From Paenibacillus sp. N3.4 (GTDB lineage Bacteria; Bacillota; Bacilli; Paenibacillales; NBRC-103111): a stretch of 64,000 nt of DNA. The DNA lies in contig NZ_VRTT01000015.1 in assembly GCF_008017805.1 (NCBI RefSeq), forward strand, positions 1 to 64,000. The letters are read 5' to 3'. The notes beneath the pieces are model-generated. The model was not told the origin of the DNA and did no database searches. It saw nothing but the letters and a program-made list of their open reading frames with translations. The position numbers and the translations under genes were made by a program. Within the stretch, counting starts at the first letter, position 1, and each line of letters starts with the position of its first letter. Shown piece after piece: positions 45,280-54,181 of the stretch.

Positions 45280-46110
45280 ATGTCGTATTTATCTTTAAGC
45301 ACTTGGAGCTTACACCGAAACCTTGGTCCTCTTCATTGGCATCATTGGGACAGTGAAGCACGAACAATCATCTCAACCGAGGCTGCCCAACCGCAAACCA
45401 TTCATCTTCTTGATTTGCCTCATCGTTTGGCCGAAGAAGGATTTTCCGCGCTGGAAATCGGCCATTTTCATTTTCCAAGCACAGAACCTGATTATTTAAA
45501 AGAACTCAAACATGCCTTCCTACAAAGCGGAATCGTGTTCGATACCTTGCTTCTCGATTATGGTGATATTTCCAGCGCTGACGAAGACAGAAGAGCAGCC
45601 GATATCCGGTTTATTCAGCATTGGATTGATGTTGCAGCACGCTCGGGTGCTAAGCGCATACGTGTAATCGCAGGTGACAGTGAGCCCACGGATGAAATGG
45701 CTTTAGCTAGATCTATCGAAGCTTTGCGTGAGCTCCATGCGTATGGATGCGAACGAGATGTCCAGGTTATTACGGAGAATTTCAAGAAACTAACATCCAC
45801 TGCGGATAACTGCCTGGCCATTATGAAAGCTTTGGACGGCAACATGCAATTGATTGCTGACTTTGGAAATTTCCATGGTGCCGGTAAATACGATGAACTT
45901 TCAGCCATTCTGCCATATGCTGTATCCGCACATGCCAAAGCACATTATGACGATCAAGGGTTTCCGGATGTTTCCGAATATAAGCAATGTCTCGACCGTC
46001 TCACGGAAGCGAACTATCAAGGAGCCATTTCATTAATCTATGATGGTGCCGGCGATATGTGGGAAGGGATTAACAGAATCCGAAACATTGTACAGCCTTA
46101 TCTGGACTAG
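45280..46110 (+). CDS. Sugar phosphate isomerase/epimerase (TIM barrel)
   Basis: Start at 45280 (MSYLSLSTWSLHRNLG), GGGAG nine bases upstream. The 276-residue TIM barrel of the xylose-isomerase-like family shows metal-site candidates at ITENFKKL (near 165), IADFGNFHG (near 194), HAKAHYD (near 222) and ISLIYDGAG (near 255). The reaction is not known. It is convergent with a Gfo/Idh/MocA dehydrogenase gene and shares its terminator. The two families often work together in sugar or inositol catabolism. Confidence 0.85.
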   Translation: MSYLSLSTWSLHRNLGPLHWHHWDSEARTIISTEAAQPQTIHLLDLPHRLAEEGFSALEIGHFHFPSTEPDYLKELKHAFLQSGIVFDTLLLDYGDISSADEDRRAADIRFIQHWIDVAARSGAKRIRVIAGDSEPTDEMALARSIEALRELHAYGCERDVQVITENFKKLTSTADNCLAIMKALDGNMQLIADFGNFHGAGKYDELSAILPYAVSAHAKAHYDDQGFPDVSEYKQCLDRLTEANYQGAISLIYDGAGDMWEGINRIRNIVQPYLD

Positions 46111-46126
46111 CAGCACAATAACGACA

Positions 46127-46169
46127 AAAATCCTCTTCCTTCGAGACAGCTCGAAGAAAAGAGGATTTT
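46127..46169. terminator. Bidirectional terminator between convergent genes
   Basis: AAAATCCTCTTCCTTCGA pairs with TCGAAGAAAAGAGGATTTT (small bulge), giving T-rich ends on both strands between the epimerase and dehydrogenase genes. Confidence 0.85.
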
Positions 46170-46191
46170 ATTTCCCAGGAAATCGTCGATC

Positions 46192-47274
46192 CTAGTCGAA
46201 ATAGACCGCTTTACCTGTTTTTGCTGATTCATAAATGGCTTCCAAAATTTCAGATACGACACAAGCTTGTTCAGGTGTTACAACAGGATCTGTATCGTTC
46301 TCAATGGCTTGAATCCATAGACGCATTTCCAGATCAGGGGCACTATCGGCTGCACCATCATAGAAAGCAACACCGCCTGCTTGCAGCTCGACTTCTGTCG
46401 TATACAAACGGCTATGCTTCTCGCCATTAATGCGCAAACCGTTTTTCATATCGGCTCCGCCTTCTGTACCGCTTAGTGTACATTTGGCTTCATCAACTTC
46501 AAGTGTGTTCAGTGCCCAGCTGGACTCTAAAATAATCGTTGCGCCATTTTTCATTGTAATCATACCAAATGCGGAATCTTCAACCGTAAACTTGGATGGA
46601 TCCCAAGGTCCCCAAGCGTTCGCAGCGTTCTCACGTTGTGACAGCTTATGATACGAAGTTCCAAGTACAACCTTCGGCTCGTAGTTGTTCATCATCCATA
46701 AGGTCAAATCCAGGGCATGCGTCCCAATATCGATCAGCGGGCCTCCGCCTTGCTTTTCTTCGTCCAGGAATACTCCCCATGTTGGTACAGCGCGGCGGCG
46801 AATCGCATGTGCCTTGGCAAAATAAATTTCTCCTAGCTCACCTTCTGAGCATAATTTGTGCAGGTGTTGGCTATCGCTGCGGAAACGGTTGTTGTAACCA
46901 ACGGTTAGCTTTTTGCCAGTACGTTTGGCTGCTTCTACCATGCGGCGAGCATCAACCGAAGTTTTAGCCATTGGCTTTTCAGACATGACATGCTTGCCAG
47001 CCTCTAAAGCAGCTATTGTAATTTCTGCGTGGGAATCATTAGGTGTACATACGTGAACGATATCAATAGACTGGTCCTTTAGGACCTCGCGGTAATCTTC
47101 GTAAACACGCGTCTCCCCTTTGCCGTATTTACTGGCAGCTTCATGTGCTTTTTCCGATACGATATCACAGAAAGCAACCATTTCAACATTATGTAATTTG
47201 TGCAAACTTGGCATATGCTTGCCATTTGCGATGCCTCCGCAACCAATAATTGCAATCCGATACATTTTCGACAT
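46192..47274 (-). CDS. Gfo/Idh/MocA-family dehydrogenase
   Basis: A 360-residue NAD(P)-dependent oxidoreductase with the N-terminal Rossmann motif GCGGIANGKH, the EKPMAKTS motif (about 96-103) and, in the C-terminal domain, GGPLIDIGTHALDLTLWMM (about 174-192), whose Asp and His are the usual catalytic residues of sugar dehydrogenases in this family. It is cytoplasmic. The substrate is unknown. The start codon follows GAGGAGGATC. It is convergent with the epimerase gene, so no operon is implied. Confidence 0.88.
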   Translation of the reverse strand: MSKMYRIAIIGCGGIANGKHMPSLHKLHNVEMVAFCDIVSEKAHEAASKYGKGETRVYEDYREVLKDQSIDIVHVCTPNDSHAEITIAALEAGKHVMSEKPMAKTSVDARRMVEAAKRTGKKLTVGYNNRFRSDSQHLHKLCSEGELGEIYFAKAHAIRRRAVPTWGVFLDEEKQGGGPLIDIGTHALDLTLWMMNNYEPKVVLGTSYHKLSQRENAANAWGPWDPSKFTVEDSAFGMITMKNGATIILESSWALNTLEVDEAKCTLSGTEGGADMKNGLRINGEKHSRLYTTEVELQAGGVAFYDGAADSAPDLEMRLWIQAIENDTDPVVTPEQACVVSEILEAIYESAKTGKAVYFD

Positions 47275-47432
47275 AAATCAATGATCCTCCTCAAAGGTAT
47301 ATATTCTTATCTTTCTCATATATGGGTTGAACTAGTCCAATAAAAGTATAACAAAATTTCATGAAAATAAAATTTCGAATCTGGCGAAAATTGTATGCGA
47401 TTGTGCCATTGCGTTGACTAAACTTAACAAAA

Positions 47433-47468
47433 AAGCCTAGAGCGCTGATGAACCAGCACCAAAGGCTT
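47433..47468 (-). terminator. Terminator of phoP
   Basis: An AAGCCT/AGGCTT stem with an inner paired segment is followed by six T on the minus strand. It lies directly at the phoP stop codon. Confidence 0.75.
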
Positions 47469-47469
47469 A

Positions 47470-48186
47470 TTATTTGCGAACCATGCTGGCTACAAGCTTG
47501 TAACCCACTCCACGAATCGAATCAATCTGTACCGATTGCTGATTCATCTCCAGCTTCTTGCGAAGCGAGCTCACATGCACGTCAACTGTTCTTTGACCGC
47601 CGATATAATCAAAACCCCAGACAATATTCATCAGATCGTCGCGTGTAACTACGACCCCAGGACGCTGTACCAGATAAAGCAGTACCTCGAATTCTTTGGG
47701 TCTTAGTGAAATCGACTCTCCATTCAGAACGACTTCATATTTCTCTGGATAAATAAATAATTCGCCTGCCTGAATGACTTTTTCATTCGATTTGTGCCTT
47801 TCTACCATCGCATCCTCTGACTGCGTTCTGCGCAATACGGCAGATACGCGCGCTAACAGCTCAGCCACTCCGAATGGCTTCGTTATATAATCATCTGCGC
47901 CATGTTTGAGCCCTTGAACAACTTCATCCTCGGCATTGCGGGCTGTCAAAATGATAACAGGGGTACTGTTCCCTTTTTGCCGAAGCTTGGCCAAAATCTC
48001 AAAGCCGCTGAGGCCCGGCAGCATAATATCCAGAATAATTAAATCGTACATCTGCTGCAAAGCTTCTTGAAGTCCGTCACCGCCATGATCAACAACCTTG
48101 GTATCATATCCTTCTTGGGAAAGATTATAAGACAGCAATCGGGCCAGCGTCGGTTCATCTTCAATAACAAGTATTTTTTGTGCCAT
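47470..48186 (-). CDS. phoP: PhoP-type response regulator
   Basis: A 238-residue OmpR/PhoB-family regulator: receiver domain (1-120; EDEP pocket, phospho-Asp in DLIILDIMLPG, Lys in YITKPFG) and a winged helix (about 135-235; RPKEFEVLLYLVQRPG, VDVHVSSLRKKL). It probably controls the response to phosphate starvation. This identification rests on similarity to Bacillus PhoP and on PhoP-box repeats just upstream, consistent with autoregulation. It follows the kinase gene on the same strand. Confidence 0.85.
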   Translation of the reverse strand: MAQKILVIEDEPTLARLLSYNLSQEGYDTKVVDHGGDGLQEALQQMYDLIILDIMLPGLSGFEILAKLRQKGNSTPVIILTARNAEDEVVQGLKHGADDYITKPFGVAELLARVSAVLRRTQSEDAMVERHKSNEKVIQAGELFIYPEKYEVVLNGESISLRPKEFEVLLYLVQRPGVVVTRDDLMNIVWGFDYIGGQRTVDVHVSSLRKKLEMNQQSVQIDSIRGVGYKLVASMVRK

Positions 48187-48243
48187 GGGATCCCCCGGAT
48201 TTACAGTTTATTAACATTGCACATCTTTATTTTAACACAGTAT

Positions 48244-48282
48244 TGTAAATGGAATGTAAATGTTTCGTGCATTTCGTGTAAA
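48244..48282. promoter_or_regulatory. PhoP boxes upstream of phoP
   Basis: On the minus strand TTTACA occurs at 48282-48277, 48260-48255 and 48249-48244, spaced 22 and 11 bases. The 11-base phase (six-base box plus five-base gap) matches PhoP-binding repeats (TTnACA). They lie 60-100 bases before the phoP start, directly after the kinase stop codon. Confidence 0.7.
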
Positions 48283-50076
48283 TTAGTGAATGACAGGCAG
48301 TTCTATGGTAAACTTCGTACCAATTCCGAGTTCACTATCCACCCGAATCGTTCCTTTATGCATCTCAACAAGATGCTTGACGATCGATAACCCCAGTCCT
48401 GTTCCTCCTGAGCTTCTCGATCTTGCCTTGTCTACACGATAAAATCTCTCGAAGATACGAGGTAAATCTTTCTTTGGAATCCCAATTCCTGTATCCGAGA
48501 CAATGATTCGCAACCGCTCATAATCGCCATCCACATTCATATCAAGAGGCTCAACACGTACCTTGACCTTGCCGCCTTCTTGCGTATATGAAATCCCATT
48601 GGAAAGCAGATTGATAAAAATTTGTCGTAAGCGATCCTCATCGGCTTCAATATAAATATCGTCATCAACCTGCATGCTCAGTTCAATATGCTTCTTCTCA
48701 GCTTCTTTTCTTAGCACATTTAAAGACCTATCAAGAAATTCCGGCAAATAAATCGGCGAGAAATTCATCGGAATCCGTTTCGATTCAATCTTGGATAATT
48801 CAAGAATATCACCAATCAACCGATTCAGCCGCTCGCTTTCATCAAAAATAATTTGTAGGAATGACACAGCCGTTTCCTTATCGTTAAGCGCACCGGCAAG
48901 CAGCGTCTCTGCAAAGCCCTTAACTGCGGCAATAGGTGTCTTCAATTCATGCGATACATTCGCTACGAACTCGCTGCGCATTCGCTCCAATCTGCGCACG
49001 GCCGTAATATCGTGGATGACGATAAGAACGCCTGACCACTCTTCATCTTCATGAGCAATGGGATTCAGACTGATATCCAAAATACGCTCTGCCGGATAAT
49101 AGAAAATCATTTCATCGCGAATCGGGTCACGTGATTCAATACATTCCTGAATCAACTGCGTGAATTCATATTGCTGCTTCGCCTCATTATATTTCTTGCC
49201 CAGCAGTTCCTGTGAGGAAAAACCGAGAATGTATTCCGCAGAAGGATTCAGCAGCATAATCCGTTCATCTCGATCGATCATCATGATGCCGCTCATCATA
49301 TTTTCCATGACGCCCTGGAGTCTGCGCTCGTTCTCTTGAATCCGCTCCATTTGCTGCTGCAAGCTCTCGGACATACGATTTATGGCTTGACCTAGCTGCC
49401 CAACTTCATCATTCCGATAAGATGGTACGCGAGATTCGTAGTTCATATTCGTAATTTGCTGAGCAACCTTCGTCATCTTCTCGATAGGTCGCGTGATTCC
49501 TTTCGCTATGCGATAGCTGACGATACCGGCAATCAGAAATAATAGGACAAGACCGAGAGCTAGGAAATACCATAATCTGCGAATGGAATCATCCACTTGC
49601 TCCAAGCTCAGCGCAATACGCAAATATCCAGACACTTGCTGATTGCTTTTTATAGGGATAGCGGCATAAAGCATATTCTCTTTTAATGTGTCGCTATAAC
49701 GGGTAACGTAACCAATTCCCGCCGTTTTTGCGGCAGCTATTTCAGGTCGATTCAAATGGTTATCCATTTGCTCCGGTTTCTGATCCGAATCACCTAAAAC
49801 ATGACCATCAGCACGAACAAAAGTCAATCTAGCTTTGGTGGCTTCTTTTATTTTCTTCGCTTGTGCGGTGTAATAAGCGATAAGCTCGTCTTCGGTCCCC
49901 GATCGATTCCAATCACTGGTAGCATTGATTAAATTGAGCTCCCGCTCCATATTATCTTTTAATGCCTCTACATGAGCATCTTCAAGCACTTTCGCCATAA
50001 AAACGCCGGCAATCAACATCGAGCAGCCAATTAATAAAACCAAAATCAAAGTAAGTTTGGCACGGAATTTTGTCAT
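48283..50076 (-). CDS. phoR: PhoR-type sensor histidine kinase
   Basis: A 597-residue kinase: transmembrane helix at 8-30, an extracellular sensor of about 130 residues, a second helix (about 165-188), HAMP, PAS (about 250-355), HisKA with SHELKTPIAAVKGFAETLL (phospho-His about 376) and HATPase with NLLSNGISYT, DTGIGIP and GGTGLGLSIVKHL. It resembles Bacillus PhoR and WalK; the PhoP boxes nearby favour PhoR. The gene precedes the regulator gene, the reverse of the usual phoP-phoR order, with 96 bases between that hold a probable internal promoter. Confidence 0.82.
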   Translation of the reverse strand: MTKFRAKLTLILVLLIGCSMLIAGVFMAKVLEDAHVEALKDNMERELNLINATSDWNRSGTEDELIAYYTAQAKKIKEATKARLTFVRADGHVLGDSDQKPEQMDNHLNRPEIAAAKTAGIGYVTRYSDTLKENMLYAAIPIKSNQQVSGYLRIALSLEQVDDSIRRLWYFLALGLVLLFLIAGIVSYRIAKGITRPIEKMTKVAQQITNMNYESRVPSYRNDEVGQLGQAINRMSESLQQQMERIQENERRLQGVMENMMSGIMMIDRDERIMLLNPSAEYILGFSSQELLGKKYNEAKQQYEFTQLIQECIESRDPIRDEMIFYYPAERILDISLNPIAHEDEEWSGVLIVIHDITAVRRLERMRSEFVANVSHELKTPIAAVKGFAETLLAGALNDKETAVSFLQIIFDESERLNRLIGDILELSKIESKRIPMNFSPIYLPEFLDRSLNVLRKEAEKKHIELSMQVDDDIYIEADEDRLRQIFINLLSNGISYTQEGGKVKVRVEPLDMNVDGDYERLRIIVSDTGIGIPKKDLPRIFERFYRVDKARSRSSGGTGLGLSIVKHLVEMHKGTIRVDSELGIGTKFTIELPVIH

Positions 50077-50134
50077 CCGTTATCTGTCCTCCGATACATA
50101 AGTGCGTCTACCCTATGAGTTCAAATATAAAGAA

Positions 50135-50163
50135 AAAGGGCTACTCTACATAGTAACCCTTTC
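50135..50163 (-). terminator. Terminator after the fumarase gene
   Basis: AAAGGGCTACT pairs with AGTAACCCTTT around a short loop (one bulge), followed by T-rich sequence on the minus strand, 55 bases beyond the fumarase stop. Confidence 0.75.
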
Positions 50164-50216
50164 CTCCGTACCGAAGCCAGTTTTTTTTTGTAAATGCTTA
50201 ATTGAACATCTAAGCT

Positions 50217-51797
50217 TTACTTAAATACAGGCTCTTTCAATGCAGCCAGTTTTTCTAACGAGTTTTTCTCCACATCGGCATGTAAGCTGTTGCCATGGGA
50301 ATCCATCGTAACAATCGCTGCAAATCCCTGTGTTTCGAGGTGCCACATCGCTTCCGGAATTCCGAATTCCATGTAATCGACGCCTTCAACCTTTTTGAAA
50401 CACTGTGCATAGTATTGTGCTGCGCCACCAATCGCATTCAAATACACACCGCCATGCTCTTGGAGCGCAGCCAAAGTTTTGGGACCCATCCCGCCTTTAC
50501 CGATCACAGCGCGAATCCCGAACTTTTTAATGATTTCACCTTGATATGGCTCCTCGCGAATGCTTGTCGTCGGGCCAGCTGCTTTCACATGCCATTCACC
50601 GGCTTCATCTTTACTCATCACCGGTCCACAGTGATAAATAGCTGCGCCGTTCAGATCAACTGGAGCGTCATGATCCATCAAATATTTATGCAAAGCGTCG
50701 CGACCTGTGTGCATCGTGCCATTAATCACGACGACATCTCCAACTTTCAATTGACGAATTTGTGTTTCCGATATCGGAGTTGTCAGCACAATTTCACGAC
50801 GTTCTTCAGCTGTCGAATTTTTTGCGGTCTCGCTGCTCGCGTTAAATGCTTCCTGGAACGAAACTTCTGTTCCTCTTGGGTAAGACCATCCGTTAATTTC
50901 ACCGGATTCTGCATTCAGAATTACGCCTTGACGGCGGAACGCCCAGCAGTTGTAAGCAACGGATACGAAAAAGCTCGCTGGCAAGCGGTTCATAACGCCA
51001 ACTTTACAACCCAGCAATGTCACCTGGCCGCCAAAGCCCATCGTTCCGATACCGAGCGTATTGGCATGTTCCATCACATACTCTTCCACTTTGCGCAGAT
51101 CCGGATGAGGGTTCACATCGTCAACATGACGGAATAATTGATGCTTCGCCAATTCATAACCGCTTGTGCGATCCCCACCGATGCCAACTCCGATAAAGCC
51201 GGCGCTGCAGCCTTGACCCTGGGCTTGATAGACAGCGTGCATCACGCATTTGCGAATACCGTCCAGATCGCGTCCTGCTTTGCCAATGCCTTCAAGATCA
51301 GCCGGTAAGCTGTACTGAATGTTCTTATTCTCGCAGCCGCCACCTTTGAGGATCAGCTTGACTTCGATATCCTCACGTTCCCATTGTTCAAAATGAACAA
51401 CTGGCGTTCCGGGCCCCAAATTGTCTCCGCTATTCGCTCCAGTAAGGGAATCTACCGAATTCGTGCGAAGCTTGCTCGCTTTCGTTGCATTGGCGACCGC
51501 TTCAAGAATTTGCTTCTTCATGATAATTTGGTTTGCTCCAACCGGACAGTGTATAATAAACGTTGGCATGCCTGTATCCTGACAAATTGGAGATACATTG
51601 GTTTCTGCCATATGGATGTTGTCGGCAATGCGAGATAAGGACATCGCTGAGCGCGTTCCTTTATCCTCGTTTTCTTGAGCGGCTTGTACCGCACGGCGAA
51701 CGTCACCTGGAAGGTTTGTGGAAGTTTCGACAATCAAATCGTAGACGCTTTGATAGAAATGCTGCATGACTAGGTCTGGCTCCTCTCTCAATTTCAT
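50217..51797 (-). CDS. Class I fumarate hydratase, iron-sulfur type
   Basis: The 526-residue product is a single-chain class I fumarase. The alpha region (about 1-290) has 4Fe-4S ligand candidates in PICQDTGMPTF, GGGCENKN and GFGGQVTLLGCK, and the beta region (about 340-520) has the catalytic HTGRDALHKY segment and GKGGMGPKTL. It converts fumarate and malate in the TCA cycle in the cytoplasm. Two starts are possible: 51797 (MKLREEP) and 51767 (MQHFYQS); neither has an ideal ribosome-binding site. It forms a single-gene unit. Confidence 0.92.
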   Translation of the reverse strand: MKLREEPDLVMQHFYQSVYDLIVETSTNLPGDVRRAVQAAQENEDKGTRSAMSLSRIADNIHMAETNVSPICQDTGMPTFIIHCPVGANQIIMKKQILEAVANATKASKLRTNSVDSLTGANSGDNLGPGTPVVHFEQWEREDIEVKLILKGGGCENKNIQYSLPADLEGIGKAGRDLDGIRKCVMHAVYQAQGQGCSAGFIGVGIGGDRTSGYELAKHQLFRHVDDVNPHPDLRKVEEYVMEHANTLGIGTMGFGGQVTLLGCKVGVMNRLPASFFVSVAYNCWAFRRQGVILNAESGEINGWSYPRGTEVSFQEAFNASSETAKNSTAEERREIVLTTPISETQIRQLKVGDVVVINGTMHTGRDALHKYLMDHDAPVDLNGAAIYHCGPVMSKDEAGEWHVKAAGPTTSIREEPYQGEIIKKFGIRAVIGKGGMGPKTLAALQEHGGVYLNAIGGAAQYYAQCFKKVEGVDYMEFGIPEAMWHLETQGFAAIVTMDSHGNSLHADVEKNSLEKLAALKEPVFK

Positions 51798-51877
51798 ACC
51801 TGATAATAATTACAAACTATTATAACATACCTCAAAGGAAGAGTTCGATGCTTCTTGTGAGGAAAACAAGGAGATTC

Positions 51878-53031
51878 ATGAACATGTATAAGAGAATCGC
51901 CATTACGATCCTAGTTACGCTTATCGGCTTAACCCTATTACTTACACCATTGCAAGCCGAACGATCCGGACAAATCTACTACGAAGATCAGGTCGCTGTC
52001 CTGATGTACCATCATGTCCATGATACGGACCAGAGCTCAAGCACCATTACCACATCGCTGCTGCAAAACCAGCTTCAAGCTTTGCTCAGCAAAGGCTATC
52101 ATTTCATCTCTTTACCGGAATTCAAACAGTACATGGAAGGTGCAACCGTCCCTTCCAATGCTGTGCTTATCACGTTTGACGATGGCTACCAAAGCTTTTA
52201 TACGTCGGCATATCCGATTTTGAAAAGCTTGCGGATTCCCGCTGTGAACTTCGTGATCACGACCGATTTGAGCAATCCGCTAGGCTCCTACATTCCTTCG
52301 ATGTCGAAGGAGCAAATCAGCGAAATGACACATGCTACGAATTTTATTGACATCGGCTGCCATACGAATAATCTACATCATAAGCTGCCTAGCGGACAAG
52401 CCGCTTTAGTCGGCCGACTGGATGAGAACGGAACGGTAGAGAATGAGGATGCCTATAAGCAGCGCGTCTTAAAAGATACACAAGCTTGCGTTGGCAAGCT
52501 TGCAGGATTAACCGATGCGCCGCTCGATACGATGGCTTATCCATTCGGCATCACGTCGCCCGCGGCGACAGAGCTTGTGAAGCAGGCGGGCATCCGCTAC
52601 GCCTTCACGATTTCGCCGGAGATGGCGACGCGCAGCGCCGATCGCTTATTGATCCCGCGGATCAACGCGGGCAGCCCCGGCATCACGCCGGAGCTGCTGC
52701 AGCGCTCGATCCAGCGCCGCATTGTGGCGCAGTCGGGCACCGCCCCGCTGCGCGTAGACGTGAACAGCGCCGTCGCACAGCTCGGCGGCGGCGTCAATAA
52801 AGAAGGCGGCGAGCTGCGCTTCCGCCTCGGGCAAGAAGCATTCACCTTGACGGTGAATGCGAAGAAAGCACGCGCGGCGAAGCGCGCGTCTCGTTTCAGC
52901 AGCCCGTGCTGCTCGAGCACGGGCACGTCACGATCACGCTTGACGACCTGCAAGCGTTAATCGGGCAGCCGCTCGTCTACACCCCAGCCACCGGCAAGGT
53001 GGCGGCGCGGGTGACGCCGAGCGTCAAATGA
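51878..53031 (+). pseudogene. Secreted polysaccharide deacetylase with frameshifted C-terminal domain
   Basis: Start at 51878 (MNMYKRIAI), AAGGAG directly upstream. The product has a signal peptide or anchor (to about 27) and a NodB-type polysaccharide deacetylase domain with LMYHHVHD, ITFDDGYQSF (metal-binding Asp pair) and GCHTNNLHH, ending with AYPFG. A copper-amine-oxidase-N-like domain follows. Near 52875 one base seems missing in GCGCGGCG; the other frame reads GEARVSFQQPVLLEHGHVTITLDDLQALIG and runs to a stop at 53029-53031 (described in pieces, total about 50 residues). The catalytic part is intact, so the uncorrected product might still be active. Confidence 0.78.
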
Positions 53032-53033
53032 AA

Positions 53034-53568
53034 CAAAGATGACCCACCTGTAAACGGGAGGCCACTGAAAAACCCCGTTTACAAAAATGGGAAAAAGTAA
53101 AAGGCTCATCTTTTAGAGTCCGTACTTGATTTTAAACAAACAGGTAAGATTGGCATCCTGTGAATTCGGATCCACCCGTCTCGACTACGATGGTATAACG
53201 ATTGGATAGGCAAGCGGACATAACAGCCGTTATTTGCCCTTTATCCCTCGCCTTGCGCCTGTTTACGGACATACGTTCCGTTAAGTGCGGAGAAATCGTA
53301 GACATCGGCCTCTGATCGCTCGAATAACGGCGCTGATGTCCGTTAAGTTTCAAATAGGCCATTCAAGACGATAATAACGGCTCCACAATCCGTTCATCGC
53401 CTCCCCCTCTTTCCTTTCGTCAAGCTCCAATTTCAATATTGAGCGGCCTAAAAAAGACGACTCTAAAATTCAAAAATGAATTTGAGTCGTCTTTTTTGAT
53501 ACAACTATTTAATTCCTTCAAAAAACCGAAGTTTTTCAGTGGCCTCGTAAACGGGAGGGTCATCTTTG
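53034..53568. terminator. Convergent-gene terminator disrupted by an insertion in its loop
   Basis: CAAAGATGACCC (53034-53045) and GGGTCATCTTTG (53557-53568) are perfect 12-bp arms. Without the inserted element and one copy of its target repeat, they would enclose a loop of about 14 bases between the deacetylase gene and the convergent LamG-like gene. Confidence 0.75.
53058..53546. mobile_element. Miniature (MITE-like) element, 489 bp
   Basis: The ends are a perfect 16-bp inverted repeat, GAGGCCACTGAAAAAC, and are flanked by the 8-bp direct repeat GTAAACGG (53050-53057 and 53547-53554), a target-site duplication. No transposase is encoded. The interior has several GTTA/TAAC-type palindromic motifs (53215-53390) and, near the right end, an AAAAAAGACGACTC/GAGTCGTCTTTTTT hairpin (53450-53500). 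The ends resemble those I recall from an IS family common in Paenibacillus (possibly IS1182), so it is probably a deletion derivative mobilised in trans. Confidence 0.82.
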
Positions 53569-53577
53569 TTAATAAAG

Positions 53578-54131
53578 CTATTGAACAACCACATCATCAA
53601 ACTTAGCACTGGAGCGATGCGCGTTGAGCCCAATTTGTCCGGAGCTTATGCTTGAGTCAGAAGCGGTCAATTCCAGATTGCCATTCACCCAGAACTCCAA
53701 ATTGCTTCCATTCACGACCGCTTTCATCGTATACCAAGTTCCCGTCGTCCAAGCATAATTTTTGGAAGATAGCGTTGTCAGAACGCCGCCGGCTTTTTTC
53801 TGAATTTTCAGCTGTCCCGTTAGCTTATAATACTGGAAGTTGTAATAATTGTTGGCATCCTGATAACGGGCATCCAAGCCAATCCCCGCATAGCCGCCAC
53901 TATCAAAACTGTCTGCTTTCACTTTGGTGCTTAATGCATAATTGGTCCAGCCAACGTTTCCTTTAATCGAATGGGAATCCGCAGCCGTTGAATCGCTTTG
54001 CTGATATACTTTGGTGCCATCCGTAACATATTGGCTGTAGCTGCCTTGACTGTGCCCGCTTCAAGAAAAATGGATGCAAGTAAAGAGAATAAAAGCATGC
54101 ATGATACATACACGATTGCGTTTTTTCTCAT
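53578..54131 (-). pseudogene. Secreted LamG-like domain protein, frameshifted and probably truncated
   Basis: ATG at 54131, GGAGGT seven bases upstream, opens a signal peptide ending near VKA. After it the frame is lost; with one base added near 54043 it reads SYSQYVTDGTKVYQQSD and continues through ARYQDANNYYNFQYYK and WVNGNLELTASDS to the stop at 53578. This is the concanavalin-A/LamG-like module often attached to Paenibacillus pectate lyases, but its usual first strands (the DNFEDG...W part) and any catalytic domain are missing. It lies at the end of the Lpl-type transporter operon. Confidence 0.65.
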
Positions 54132-54181
54132 ACGTCATACCTCCATTAAATCAAATTATTGGACTGGAACCAATCACCGAT

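Noticed and set aside
50295..51137. 280-codon frame opposite the fumarase gene
   Set aside because: The fumarase on the other strand is unambiguous, with conserved iron-sulfur and catalytic motifs; the antisense frame has no family resemblance.
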